Assembly (NCBI GenBank): GCA_950106755.1
Contig: OX467083.1
Location: 15,495,029 to 15,559,028, forward strand
From: Climacium dendroides
Lineage: Eukaryota; Streptophyta; Bryopsida; Hypnales; Climaciaceae
Reading direction: 5' to 3'
Length of the DNA: 64,000 nt
The notes below the pieces were generated by a model, which had not been told where the DNA came from, ran no database searches, and was given only the letters and a program-made list of their open reading frames with translations. Each line of letters starts with the position of its first letter. The stretch's first letter is position 1. Positions 37,016-50,330 of this stretch are shown piece by piece. The position numbers were made by a program, and so were the translations under genes.

Positions 37016-37332
37016 CATCGTGTTAGGGTTTGGTTTCGCGGAGAGAGCCTTAAGCTCCACTGCTCAAGGAGTTGTTGCAACCAGATTCAAACACATTCAC
37101 AGCATCGCGGCTTGAATTTGCTCTAGATTTCTTTATTCACCTTGCCCCTCCTTTTCGCACGCCCCTCCTTTCCGTCTACGGTTCAGCAATCAATTCCTGA
37201 AATGATGTTTTCTCGCGTGGCTCACCTTTCTGGTTAGATTTTTGGTCATTATTTTGGATTTTTGAAGAGAAGGAGCTAGACAAGCGCCTCTACTGACAAA
37301 TTCGATTTGTAGGAAGCTAGTCCGGAGTGGCC

Positions 37333-40300
37333 ATGGCGGAAGAGAGGCCGAAGGTGAAGTCACTCAAGTTGAAGAAGGAATCCGGGGGGTCTGAGCTTTT
37401 GAAGTCGGCACTGAAAAGACCTTCTTCCGAGGCGAAGGGTACTCCTGACAGGAAAGAGATAGGGAATTCGCTTTCAAAGGGGAAGGAAGTTCGGACCCCG
37501 GGTAGTACTACGAAGGAGCCAGTCAGGAGTAGCAGCTTTGGGAAAAACCTAGTGAAAGTCGCCAAGGAATTTGCGAAGAGCAATGAGGGGAAGGTGGCGA
37601 GCAAGGAGGGGAAGGTGTTGGTGAAGCCGGAGCATAGGGCGTCTGAGGTGAAGTCGCCAATCAAGGTGTCGAGCAAACCAACAACCAAGGTCAGTCACTG
37701 TTAATCTACAGGTTTTTTTCTTTGTACGGCATGTCTTTGTAATGAAACTCGCCGAAAATTGTTTGTGCTCAATCATCAGTTTCAGATTATGAGATTTTAT
37801 TTGGTTGTGATCGAATAAATTAATTGCAGGTTGGGACGCCGGTGAAGGATTTGGTCAAGTCGCCAATCAAGAAGGACGGGAGAGTGTCGGTGAAAGATGA
37901 GGTGAAGTCGCCAATCAAGGTGCCGATCAAGAAGGAGGGGAGATTGTTGGTGAAGGATGAGGTGAAGTCGCCAATCAAGGTGTCGAGCAAGGAGGGGAAA
38001 GTGCTGACGAAAGAGAAAGGGAATGCCAATGGCAAGGAACAGGGAAAGAGCGTGAATGGGAAGGAACGGGGTGTTACCGTTGGCAAGGAGGTTGGGAAAA
38101 CTAATGGAAAGAGTTCTAAGGTGAAAGATGAAGACAGGGATTTGTACAGGGAGAAGGAGAAAGGAAAGAGTCCTGCTGCCAAGAGTCCTCTTGCGAAAAC
38201 ACCAGTGAAGCCGGAGAGTGCATCGAAATCAATAACCAAGGTTAGCCACTGTTGTGTGTAAAATTTTCTTTGGACGGCACGTCGTTGGAAGGTGGCGTTG
38301 GATGCTATTTTGCTTCGGTTTTCTGGAAGGTGTCTAGTGCTGTGGAGAGTTCTCTTTGGGTAAGAGAGCCAATTTTGTTGAGATAAAACAGATTTTTATC
38401 ATTATTTTATGAATTTCTTGTGCATCTCAATGTGGGAGGTTGTAGACCATCACTTAAGGGATAGTAACCAACCCTATTTCCGTTCAAAGATGAGTGACCA
38501 TATACTTACATAACCAATTCGTGCCTACTTCGCTTGCTAATTGAAGGCTAATGACGCGCATGAATCGTCGAGTTGCTTTTGGTTACAGGGGTCAGTCTAT
38601 AGGAGATGGAATCAGGTCCCTAATGTTTTCTTGTATTCTCTACCTTATTGAAGCTCTTCTAAGTTTCTGCCTGCTCACTTTTCAGTTTTAATGCATGAGG
38701 TCGTCTTTGACTTTGAGGTTAAATGTTTAAATGAATATTGCAGACTGGGGCATCGCCGACTGGGGGACAAGTCAGGAAGCAGATGATGAAGACTACAACC
38801 ACTACCATGACAGCCACCAAGACACTGACGGAGCAGAAGAAGGAGAAAAAAGTGTTCGAGTTGCCAGGACAGAAGCATGATCCTCCGGAAGAGGTATATT
38901 GTTTACATCGTTTTACTCACCAGCCTGTTTTTTTTGGTTTTGGAGGTTCCAGTAGTTGTTTTTCGATTTCAAACGCAGGTACTTCTGTTGCTGCTGCTTT
39001 GCCTCGATATATCTTCTAGAAAGTATGGCAATCAGGATGAGCAGCTAGAATCTATCTTCTACCAGTTGATTTAGCAACAGTTATGGCTGGTCACTTTTGG
39101 GAAGTTAGTTTGGACTTTAGAGGATCCAGAGGTGGAAAGCCAGCATACATTTAGGGTTTCTTCGGAAGACCCCCGTAGATTATCCTCCGGGTGCCCTTTC
39201 AAGACCCTCATAAAACACAAACCCTTTATAGCAGAGTGGGTAGGGTTTGTGATCATGTTGGAACAGAGGTTAGGCTGCTTTGGGGGGGTCTAGTAATTTT
39301 TTCACGAGAAAGAGATCCGTATGGCTTGATCTCATTGAACTTTGGTTTTTGTAAAGACACTAGGGCCTCTATGCCTTGGATCAGCGTTTCTATTTTGGTG
39401 TTTCAGCCTACCACTATGACTACTCATATTCCTTTAGACTGGAGGGAGTGCCACACAGTGGTCTTCAGTGCAGGCTGCATCGCCCAAAATAAATTCGCTG
39501 GTTTGAGTAGGACTCTGTTGCCTTCGAGACCCCATCGAATGCCGGATATGCATGACGGGCTCTCTATGTTACCTTTCTGGGTTTCACGAATTGGTGTGGA
39601 TATTGTACAAAAGTTGTGCAACTTACTACTGCTGTGGTTCATGATATTCAACATCGTGGATGTAGTTTTCATGCTGGTGTTGGTGTTGGTGTTGGTGCTG
39701 GTTTTTTGCAGAGAGATGCTTTGCGGATCTTTTACACTACTCTCCGGGAACAGATGCCTGAAAGCGAAATGGCAGAAATTTGGTGGGTTTTCATATTGTC
39801 CTCAATGTTGAATTTTGTAGCTACATATCCGATAGTTTTGTGTTTCTAATCCTTGTGAGGTTACTGGAGGACGAGCCAAATCTGTTGAGATCATGAAGTA
39901 GAGTTTTGTATGAAATTTGAAGGGTTTTTTTTTGCTAATAAGTCCAACCCAGTGTATGTTTAGATGCGGTGCGGTTGGTATTAAGTTCAGTATTGCAGTC
40001 GGGATCAGGTTCCTTCCCTTATTATATTTGTGAGTTTCTCTTTATCCATGTCACTTTTGGGAATGTAGGTTGATGGAATATGGATTACTTCCTGCGGATG
40101 AGGCACAAAAAGCGTTTCAGCGCAAGCAGAAACGGACGCAATCTTCCAAGCAGGGAGGCCCTTCGAGCAAGGTTTCCACTCCTGTACGACTATCCAACGG
40201 ATCCCCAGGATTAAAGAAGTCTACTCCCGTCTCCAACGGCAAGGGAAATCAAGTTGTTGGAAGTGCCCATGACAAGGCCAAGAAAAAGAGACCCAGTAAC

Positions 40301-40369
40301 TCGGACAGTGACAGTGATGACTTCCTTCAAAACGTCATGACCAAGAATAAGAAAAAGTTGAAGACCTAA
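37333..40369 (+). CDS. Lysine-rich nuclear protein with conserved plant C-terminal block
   Basis: Function unknown; probably a nuclear/nucleolar basic protein. It resembles the Arabidopsis At1g19990/At1g75150-type proteins, by memory of the motif. Exons: 37333-37689, 37830-38240, 38744-38893, 39712-39782 and 40069-40369; GT-AG borders, closed phases, 429 residues. The first 255 residues are low-complexity and rich in Lys, Ser and Gly, with repeated KSPIK and related (S/T)PxK sites, a CDK/histone-H1-like pattern. At about 289-340 lies the conserved block KVFELPGQKHDPPEE, then LRIFYTTLREQ, EMAEIWLMEYGLLP. The C-terminus has KKKRPSNSDSDSDD, a basic nuclear-signal-like stretch followed by acidic serines typical of CK2 sites. 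In exon 2 a 60-bp DNA repeat (37861-37980) encodes VKDEVKSPIKV twice; exon 1 ends with a related copy. Confidence 0.85.
39672..39703 (+). repeat. GTTGGT-type microsatellite in intron
   Basis: About five 6-bp units (TGGTGT/GTTGGT) just upstream of the acceptor of exon 39712-39782, at the end of intron 38894-39711. Length variation here could affect the polypyrimidine tract (GGTTTTTTGCAG). Confidence 0.65.
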
Positions 40370-43030
40370 ATTTGGCCCTTCCCTCGACAGATTTTTCCTT
40401 TTTTCCCTTTTTCTTTTTTTTCTTGGAGAGCATGATCATTCTGAAATCAATTATCCTGTTAGTGAGATTTTGGCGTCAGCTTATAGAGGTTGTGTAGGAG
40501 ACCGGCACTTTTAATCCCAGGAAAAGCAACGCAGAAAGTGCCCATGAGATGCATTGGAGCATATTGATGCACTGCTCGTTTTGCAGGAGGAGGATGCTGA
40601 AGCATTGTAAAGTGTATATTGAAAGGGAATCACCTGCAGGATTGTTGATTTGATGGTTGTAAGGTACTTGCTCCTCATGTGAACACTGTAAAGCATTTAG
40701 TACTATATTTTTATTTTTATTTTATTTCTAAACATTCCTGACATGCTAGGGTTCCTTGCTTCGGCTCCTTTCACTATTGAAACTTGACGAAAAGAAATAT
40801 CAGGAATCAGGAATAGATCTTGCAACGTCAACCAAGAATGTTATACAAAAATTGGCAAGAAGCAATATAGATGAGGATAAAACACTTGTTGACAAAATCT
40901 TTGTCTCATAGTCAATCGTGTTGTTGACATCGATCATGTTCATCCACCTCGACAATGTTCATTTGTTAGTTACTAATAGCACCAGTATATATTCTCTCTT
41001 TTGTTTTTGCTTAATACAATTATTATTTGATAATCTGTCTTTGTGTATGTGCGTGTATCTCTTGTCCTTAGTCTTCTGTTGTATCTATATTGTCGAATAA
41101 ATGCGTATTTCTTGACCACCCATTGCCTTTCCAGGCAACCTAACTGCACTTGCATACGGTGCCTCCGAGGTCATGATCAACATAGTACTATACATTTTTC
41201 TTTAGAAATTTTTGTGTGTACTCTCTGCGTCATTGCAAGGCCACTCATCATTGCAATCTTGTAGAGCTCCACGGTGGAATTTTCTGTAAAAAAAAATTCG
41301 CTGCAAAAGATACTGCACCATTAGCCTAAACCACATTTTCCAAAAATTCTATGAATTCTGGAAGTCTAGGGTCTGGCAAAAATTTGTGCATGTCCTCAAG
41401 CATATGAAAAGACAATTGGAACAGTTGGAATTTCCTTATTACACTCTACTCGCACTTCTTGAAATTCAGCCTTGATCGTATCTTGCGAATATGATGTTGT
41501 AGAGGAAGAGCCCGAAGGCCATTCAGGGGTTAATCTATAAAGAAGGTTTTGACGTCTACAAATTATTAGAGAGGTATGAGAAGTTACACAAGATGATATA
41601 AGGTAAATGTTTATTACACTATAGACTTTCAATTTAAAAAAAAATTAATATTGCAATATTGATTTGAAGGTTTACAAATAGTTTTAAAACTAAAAACAAG
41701 AACTTCATTTTCATTCTTTAAAAAAAAAATTAGTTGAACTAGTTATAAAATGGAAGGAGAAACTAAATTATACTAGTTCTAAAATGGAATTAAAACACAC
41801 CAATCCTAGCACAAGATTATTCCAATAAACAATGTAAATTTTATTGATCTTTCAATTTTATGAAATTGTATAAAATAAATTTAAAAACAAATCTTATACA
41901 TTCTTTTGTTGAAAACACCAAAGATTGAAATTATAATAAACTATCCAAACTTCCAATTGTCTTCCAAGGAGATTTTGAAACAAAGGGAACTTTTACGTAC
42001 AACACAATATCATCATAGTGATAAGATAGAACTACTTATTATCCCACAAATTTGTTATCTAGGTACTTTGGAGAAGCTATTTGTCAACTTCCATAATTTT
42101 CAAATATTGAAAAGTTTGAGAGAAGTCAATTGCAAAAAGAATCAAGACATTCCAACAAGAAGTGAATTTTTGGTGATTTTTCAAAGCTAAAATGTTAAAC
42201 TATAAATAGATCTTTGTTGAAGCATGAGCAGACCCTTGTTAAAACGTGGGCTAATATGTTCACTCCCTAAATGCATTGCCATAATGATAAAGGTTTATAA
42301 AGATTGTAGTAATAGATGGGCCATTAACACAATCAGGAAGACCATGTAGGTGATAGAATTGGATAGTATTCAAGCATTGCCTCAACTTGAGCCTGGACAT
42401 GACTAGAGAAGAAAAAATAGTCCACTACAAACCTGAGGGACAAAAAGCACCAAATTTCACACCAAATTGACCCCTCCAAACAAGATACCATTTTTGCCAA
42501 ATTCCCTTGCACCAAGATAATTGTATTCATACAATGAATATAGTGATAGTTCATCAGTTTAGCGACTATTGAACTTCCAAAAGCAAGAACGACAGTTCTT
42601 CAAGATGACCGTCGTAAGTCTCTGGATCACTTCGATTGATGATGTTGATGGTGCAAAGATACAAATTTGTTGATGTTCATGAGATTCTTTTTGCAATTGG
42701 AAGTGCTCATGTTGGCGTTAGCTTTGACAATCCTTCAACGAATTTTCAACTCTTGGATCTATTGTTTTTGCTTAGGGTTGAGAGGTCTTCTTCGTCACAA
42801 TGAAGGAGTTGTTCGACCCGGAGCTCTCAATGTTTCTTCCGCTCAGTTTGAAGGAGTGCGGAAATTCTACGCTATGAGACGAGGGTTTCCATCTGGTCTG
42901 TATACTAGCTGAGTAGAATGTGAGAAGGAAATAAAAGGGTTTAGGAACTCAAAGTATTGCAGTTTCCATTCTCAATCAGACACTGAGCAGTATCTACGAG
43001 GTGGCTAAGAGTCTTGCAGGAAATTCAAAC
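40370..43030. other. Intergenic DNA
   Basis: No supported gene. The first 350 bp are probably the 3' UTR of the lysine-rich gene. Several small frames at 41000-42900 have no recognisable domain or splice context. Confidence 0.5.
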
Positions 43031-46000
43031 TGATAATGCCCATTTCTTCCTTAAGTTTTAGAAATCTCTACTTTCCTAAAGTTTTAGTAAGAATGTCTGC
43101 AATTTGGTCCCGTGTCTGTATGTACAAGGTTTCTACTGTGCTAGCATTGACGTTTTTACTTATAAAATGAAACCATAGTTCAATGTATTTCAGTTGTTTA
43201 TGGTATATTGGATTTTTTGCTGCTTTCAACGTACTTTGGTTATAGCAAAATGACATGATGGGTTTCGATGGTGCTCCTTGAATTTTCGAACTTAACATTC
43301 GTAACCAAATCGCTTCACGAATGCCTTCTATAAGAGCTTTAGCCTCTACATCTGTGGATGACACTGCTACCGTGTGTTGTTTCTTAGAGGACCAAGAAAT
43401 AGGACCTCCTGTGAGCTTAAATATCCATCATGTTATCGACTTCCTATCTTGTCTGGAATTGGCCCAATTGGCATCTATATATCCAATAATAAATAAGTTG
43501 TTATTTTTGTGGTAGAAGATTCCGTAGTCGATTGCACCTTTAATGTACCATAATACTTGATTGGCAATATCAAGATGAGAAACACGAGGATCATGCATAA
43601 AGCGACTCAAAACACCTGTAGCATATGCAATCTCTGGCTTTGTGTTAACAAGGTAAATGAACATGCCTATTAATTGTTGGAACTGTTTGGCATCGACCTT
43701 AGGAGAATTTTCCTCTGGTCCAAGGTATAGACCATCAATCATCGGAACTGCCGCAGGTATGTAACTCGACATGCTGAACTCATTGAGAATTTGTTGAGCA
43801 TAACTTTTCTGTGAGAGAAATATACCCTGGTTTGATCGAATGAACTCCACTCCTAAATAGTACCTCACGTTTCCAAGATCAATCATTTCAAAGCAATGCA
43901 TTAATTTTGTCTTGAAATCTAGAATTCCCTCTCTATCTGAACCAGTGACCAACAAGTCGTCAACATATAAGATTAGAATGATAATCTCCTTGTTGCTGAA
44001 GATGTAAAACAAGCTATAATCCACTTCAATATGTGATAAGCCTTGATCAGATAGAAATCCGTTAATTTTCTCAAACGAGGTCATGGATGATTGTCGTAGT
44101 CCGTACAATGACTTTTTTAAATGGCAGACTTTGTTCTGTGTATATTGATTCCTAAAGCCTTCTGGAATCTCCATGTAAACAAGCTCTTTAAGAACACTGT
44201 TTAAGAAAGTAGTTACAACGTCTAGGTGAATTAAAATCCAGTCGTTGTTTGCCGCTAAAGCTACAACCATTCGTACGGCTTTCCACTTTGCAACTGGTGC
44301 AAATACTTCGTCAAAGTCAATCCCTTTCGTCTGTTGATACTCTCGTGCTACTAGCCGAGCTTTCAATTTTGAAGAACGCCCGTCAGGTCCTAACTTCGTT
44401 TTATATAGCCATCTCGCAATAACATGTTTGATTCCTGGTGGGAATCACATATTTCCCACGTGTTGTTTTTTAATAATGATTCCCATTCTTTCTTCATGGC
44501 TTCAATCAAACCTAGATGGGAATTTGCCTCCAAGTATAATATTGGTTCCAAAGGCTCTTCTAGAACGTCGAAAAAACAATCAATGCTAATGGGTTCTATG
44601 ATTTCAATGATGTCAATAGTTTGTGGAAATATCTGTTCTATGGTTATAGGTTCCACCGAGTAGGAGTAGGTATCTTTCAATTTACTAGATGGCTATCTAA
44701 TTCTGGTGGACAATGGGCGTTTAGGAACTTTTGGCAGAATTTGAGGCGGCATAGGAATATCAACATGACTATTTTCGACCTCTGGTTTTCTCTGGGGGTT
44801 CAATAGCTGGACTTGTTGTTGACTTAGAGCGACTATTGATTCTAGACTAGGTGGGGTGCACAAATGGGATGGTACTGCGGAGATTATAGTTGGTAAATAT
44901 GGTATATGGATAGGTAGAGGTTTATTAAATAGGGAGCTTTCATCAAATCTCATGTTGCGAGATAAAATAACTTTTCTCTCATCTGACAACCAAATTCTAA
45001 AGCCTTTTGTTTGATCATCATATTCAACGAAGGTCCCAACTTTGGATTTTGAATCTAGTTTATTACGTTGGCTTTTGTCTATCCAAACATAGGCTTTATA
45101 GCCAAATATACGCAAGAAGGATATATCAAGAATTTTCTCAAATAAACATTGATAGGGTGATATCTGTAAGTTGGCGGAAATTGGTGAGCAATTTTGAAGG
45201 AAAGATGATGTATTGATAGCTTCTGTCTACAAAAAATGTGAAGTTTTGGTAAATAAAGATATGCTCCTAGATGCTTCCAATAATTTTTTATTTATCCTTT
45301 CGGCCACCCCGTTTTGTTCAAGGGAATCTGCATTTGTCAATTGTCAACAAATGCCAGAATTTTGACAAAACTAATTAAATTCCGTCGAAGTAAATTCTCC
45401 TCCTTGATCACTCTGTATTGTGCAAATCTTTTGCTATAAATGAAGCTCTGTCATGGTCTTGAACGATTTGAATTCCACAAATGCATTTGACTTTTTGTGA
45501 AGGAATCTTACCCAAATGAAGTAGCTGTAATCATCAATGATGATCATGAAGTAGTTTGATTCTCTAAGTGATGACACAGGAAATGGTCCACAAAGATCCA
45601 AATGAATGAGTTCCAACAGTTTGGAAGCTCAAGAGTTGCTTTGGTGGGGGAAACTCTCTCTGGCTTGTTTTCCTTCTTGACATTGGCCGCATACTTCTTT
45701 GTAAGTAGGTATATACGGAATCCCTACAACTCTATGTTTCGATGATAAATCATGGAATCTTTCATAACTCAAGTGGCCGAGTCTATAATGCCATAACCTT
45801 GCAATTTCAATGTCTTTTTGAGCTATATTGGCTTCTAATTCAAGATTCAATGCAGATAATTTGCATAAGCCGTTTCTTTTGTCACATAAGCCTTCAGCAA
45901 CAATACTCTTACTGCCCCTGCTGTATAAAATGCTTTGTGATCATCAAAACAAGCAATGATTCCTTTATTTGTCAATGAGCCAACAGATAGAAGGTTCTTG

Positions 46001-46230
46001 TTCAACCCGGGAACATATAGAACATTGGATACATCTTTTATTTTCCCAGAAGGTAATGTGAAGTGGATAGTCCCTCTTCTAGAGATAGGGTGACTCTAAC
46101 CGCTTGCAATTTTTACAGTTCCATTGAATTGGTCTATATTATTAAAGCTTGCATGGTCACCATTCATATGCTATGTTGCACCAGAATCTAGATACCATCT
46201 TGAGTCAGAGTCGTTGATATTCAATGACAA
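43031..46230 (-). mobile_element. Decayed Ty1/Copia retrotransposon polyprotein
   Basis: Reads on the minus strand in the Copia order. Protease LDSGAT near 46185, followed by an in-frame TAG. Gag-pre-integrase (LWHYRLGHLS, CGQCQEGKQ) at 45629-45850. Integrase core (HLDLCGPF, IIDDYSYF) at 45434-45616. Reverse transcriptase with FDEVFAPVAKWKAVR, HLDVVTTFLN, KSLYGLRQ and the YVDD catalytic site at 43428-44366. RNase H (SSTDVEAKALIEG, QIADILTKTLGK) to about 43031. Several frameshifts and stops interrupt it, for example TGA between RT and RNase H, so it is inactive. No gag or LTR pair was recognised; sequence beyond 46240 does not look like gag, so the 5' part may be lost. Confidence 0.88.
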
Positions 46231-46934
46231 GTTTGCAAATTTCTACTAAATCACAACATATTGTTGTTGTTAAGACACTTATAAATATCAAAGGCAACAC
46301 TCTCTTACGTATTTTTGTTCAACAAATTGTTCTAGATTAGGGCTAAAAATAACATTTTTGAACTCCATTTTGCATCATAATTAGAATTTGGTGCATTCCT
46401 AGCATCCTAAAAACTTTGAGTTTCAAAACCCTTTTCAAAGTGTAATTTTGGGATATTGAAAAGTGGAATTTCGGGGGCATTTATTAGTAATAGTGGTAGG
46501 CACTTAAATTTTGAGTGAAGTTATAATTTTGTGGGCATTTAGTATGGGCCCAATACTAGGTGTTGTCTTTTGATTGATGATTGCATGAATAGAGGGAGGG
46601 TTACTCCTTAGAGTTGTTTTGCTAGTCCAAGATAGCAATCAAAATCTGAATTTGACCAATTTACATTTGCACAAAGTGCAACAAGAAGATCATTTTGGGA
46701 TTGAAAATTAAGGCCAAAGGAAAGATCATATTGGAATAGAGAGTACTAAACTAACACCTCTACTTTATTAACCTTTCATCACCTAAGGCTTGTTTGAGTC
46801 CAAAAACATCATTGCTTTTGAAGTGTTATAGATCTAAATGTCACTTAGTTATAGAGATTTCAATCATACAATCTTGCATTAGGAAAAAATTGAATTCCAA
46901 CAGAGGCCGCTTCGTAATGCAAAAGCTTGGATAG
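46231..46934. other. Intergenic DNA
   Basis: No gene. Around 46680-46750, AAGATCATTTTGGGATTG and AAAGATCATATTGGAATAGAG resemble the right end of the Stowaway-like element at 34462-35184. Confidence 0.5.
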
Positions 46935-47140
46935 GAAGAGCCTTATGAACTCACTAATTGGGTCAAGAATTGCATGATGAATTCAAAATTTCATCATCAT
47001 TATCCAATTCATTTCTACAATCTCATAAATTTAGGTGGGAAGAGCCTTCTCAACTCACTAATTGGGCTATGAATTGCACAATGAATTCAAAAATTTGTCA
47101 TTGTTCCCCAATCCATCCCAATGATCTTATAAATCTCATG
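46935..47140. repeat. Two tandem 104-bp units
   Basis: GAAGAGCCTT begins at 46935 and 47039. Both units contain AACTCACTAATTGGG, AATTGCA, GATGAATTCAAAA or relatives, and end in TCTTATAAAT/CTCATAAAT. Confidence 0.8.
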
Positions 47141-48093
47141 ATGGTTCCATCATGAAGAATGGAGCACACGTAAAGGTTCTAATGAGGATGTGGCCACCTT
47201 CATATTCATTCAATTAGTATAAAAATTAGTAAGAAAACTCAAGGCCTCTTTGTGAGTTCAAATTTTTCTTAATGTATTATACATGTTGTAGATGACGTGA
47301 ATCAAATTTGGAGTCGATTGGCTACATAGATTGCAAGATTATAATGTTTTAGTATTGAAGAAGGATGCTGAAATTTTCCTAGCAACACATTTGAAGGTGA
47401 AATTCAATTTCTAAACCTATTCAAATGAAAAAAATTTAAACTATAAAGTGATTCAAAACTAGTATACAAACACAATGGTGAAAGAAAATATCATTGAATT
47501 GATTCATTGTGTCTACAAAATGACTTTCAAACGTTAAAAAAATTGCAAAAAAAGTTGCAAAAAAAACACATCCAAGGTTGAACCTCTTTCTACTAAAATG
47601 CTTCTCAGTCACTCATTTCTTGGATTGTTATGAAATTTTATCCACATAAACAAGATTAGTATGTGCAACTTTTACAAAAAAATAATTGGAATCTAACACT
47701 ATATAAAGAAACAAGCTGCCAAAATTCACTGTGATCCAAAAATGTCAGGATTTTGAACTTTGAATTGCTTCCAAACATTCAAAACAACTTCGATTGACAT
47801 GAAAATTTACCACAATAACTAGACTTCAAGGGAAACATAATCCAACAAATTTTATTGAAAACAAAGAATCGATGAAGGAGATACAAGCCCCCAAAGTTGC
47901 AACCTTCAAATGCACTTCGATTGGTTTCCAAGAAATCAATAAATCTTGGATTGATTTAAAAATTTTACTACAAAACCTAGAAGAAAGCACAAATTTTCCA
48001 ACAAGTTTAATTGAATTTGAACATTGGATGCAAAAGTTACATCACTTTGAATTGGACTTGAAACTATGTGAAGACACTTTTGGTGATGATGGG
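47141..48093. other. Intergenic DNA
   Basis: AT-rich, no gene. A plus-strand frame at 47872-48177 has no recognised domain and overlaps the start of a TTAA-bounded element. Confidence 0.5.
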
Positions 48094-48680
48094 TTAACCT
48101 TTAAGTGCTATGACGTCCAATTCTTGGACAATGAAAAAATCCATATCTTTGTTTCTTGCTCATCCCTTCTTGGATGAAAGTCATCCTAAATTGTAGAGAT
48201 ACTGTATCAAGTTCTTGTCTTATCTATTGGTTGGATTTGGTATTATTGGAGTACATATATTTTTCTAAAATTCAAATGTGGAAGTATGTCAAGTGGTTGA
48301 CCAAGCCAAAATTGTATTGACTCTAGTTCAAAATTGGATTTGCAAAAATGAGGTTATTGATGTGAAAAATTCAAAAATTTCAAAAAATCACCATATTAAA
48401 AGAACCTTCTTTCAAATCCATTCCAACAAGTTTTACTCCAAAAATGATAATATTTTGCTTGTAATCAAAATTTGAAGGAATTTTAAATTTCCCTTTCAAA
48501 ATTCATAAAAGAATACTGGTAATAGCATTGGTGAATTTAACTGTTCAAATGGAATCTAAAATTCAAAATTTGCAACTTTCATTTGTATATCAACTCCAAA
48601 ATATTCCTCCAAATAGTACTTTGTAATGATATTTTCCACATCATCAATTTTGCAGAAGACTTTGGACATTTAGGGGTTAA
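48094..48680. mobile_element. TTAA-bounded element, degenerate
   Basis: Left TTAA at 48094-48097 followed by CCTTTAAGTGC. Right TTAA at 48677-48680 preceded by GGACATTTAGGGG. The right end matches that of 16463-17336 (CATTTAGGGGTTAA). Non-coding. The terminal inverted repeat is imperfect, so the left border is tentative. Confidence 0.45.
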
Positions 48681-49669
48681 TTCATCTTTTGTATGCAAAA
48701 TAGATCTTTGATGTATTCCTCTAAAAATATTATTTATCTTTGGTTTTAAAGTTGTAGTAAAAAAACTTAACCTTTCAATTAAATTTCTACTTTACTAATC
48801 GATCCACCTTCCAAATTCATAGGAGAGGTAAAATTGATTAACATCACCTTTAGGAAACACATATATCCCAGCTAATTCCTCCATCTTTGCAAAATACTAA
48901 GAATTACTACCTTAGTATTGATTGCATTGAGAATGAATACACTATTTCCAAATGGAGGTAATATAACCCTATCTTAGGTATATTTCCATCTTTACAAATT
49001 ACTATAACCCTATCTTGAGCATGACAAGATGAATAAGCACTTGTGATTAGAAGAAAAGGATCTTAACTCCTAAAAGACCCAATAGCATTTTTTGTTAGTA
49101 TAGTTTTTTTGGTCAACTATTTGAAAATAAAATTTTCATTTATCTATTTATAGATTCACACAACATGTAGTCAAGGAGTAGCTTCAAGGCACAACAAATT
49201 TTCATCACATTTGAATACATGGTTAAAAAGTTATTGTATGATATGTAGTTTCTTTCTCGACTTGGGCAACTGGGCAAATTAGAAAAAATCACTTTTGTTC
49301 TATTTTATTTCATTTCAAAAGTGATTGTTTTATTTTATTCAAATCTAAAAATGAATAGAAATGAATAGTAATCTAAAACTAGATAGAATTTATTCCGATT
49401 AAAAATTAGATAAATGAGGATAACAATCACAGTCTATTGAATTTAGAGTTAGATAAGTAGGGATAAAAAGATAAGAATGAGAGAAACTGTATCAATAAAG
49501 CATTGCTTCATATTTGTGGCAGCCAGCACCTGTTCCACCAGGTCCAGTCCATATGACATGAATAACAAGAATGGTGTGACCGTGAGGCTCTGTCTTTTGT
49601 AAGCATGATGATATTATAAAAGATTAGTTAAAAGTAGTAGGTGAAAATTTTCATATAGAAAAAAGTGGG
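48681..49669. other. AT-rich intergenic DNA
   Basis: No gene or clear element recognised. Confidence 0.5.
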
Positions 49670-49915
49670 GTCGTGGTGAGAACCATGGTTTGGGGATCAA
49701 TGCTGGAACTTCTCAAGCATCTTGGTGTGCATTGCATCTTGTCATATTTTAGCTCAAGGGTGGGATAGCGGGTTGGCTATTATTCATGCCTCACTAGCAT
49801 GCCAAGCCGTGAGTTCTCTGACTAGTCAATGAGGCTAACAAGAATCGAACCACGGACTAGTTGGTAGACCACCGACATATGAAACCAGCCAACCATGTCC
49901 ACGACTTGGCGACTA
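49670..49915 (-). mobile_element. Possible tRNA-derived SINE
   Basis: On the minus strand a perfect B-box-like GGTTCGATTC (49842-49851) lies about 50 bp after an A-box-like GTGGACATGGTTGG (near 49890-49905). About 160 bp of non-tRNA sequence follows, ending in a T-rich run (CCCCACTTTTTT, near 49655-49675). No cloverleaf can be drawn, so it is not a tRNA gene. Head plus body of about 250 bp fits a SINE; no target duplication was confirmed. Confidence 0.45.
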
Positions 49916-50330
49916 CATTTTGCTTCTAATTGAATTTATCATTTCCATTAGCCATTGCATATTAATTTAATATTTTTATCTTCATTATGTCAAATAAGAA
50001 GGAGCATTAAAAAATATATTGTGGATTTTTGAGATTTGTATTGTTTTGTTTTATATACTTAATAGTACACAATATTATTGATAGTTTGGAAGTTAAACAA
50101 AAGTATACAAACAAAAATAAATAGTGACCAAGAATTCATATAGATGATTTTATATTAAAGGCAAAAAATCAAACTATTCACTATGAAATGGTCTTGAAGA
50201 ATTTGTAAAAAAATTGGCAAATGAATGTTTTATTAAGATAAAGTTTAATAATGCAAGAAAATGAATTCAAAACAAAAAAATTTATTTGACAATAATAATA
50301 AATAATAATTTTTTATTACTCTAAAATTAA
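49916..50330. other. AT-rich DNA at the low-coordinate edge of the Helitron region
   Basis: No gene. The 3' end of the Helitron-like element should lie in or below this stretch, but no terminal hairpin could be assigned with confidence. Confidence 0.4.

Noticed and set aside
39191..39811. 206-codon open frame on the plus strand
   Set aside because: It lies mostly in an intron and overlaps exon 39712-39782 of the lysine-rich gene in another frame. No domain, and it includes the GTTGGT microsatellite.
49842..49851. tRNA gene
   Set aside because: Only the B-box-like segment fits. No acceptor stem, anticodon arm or cloverleaf could be drawn.
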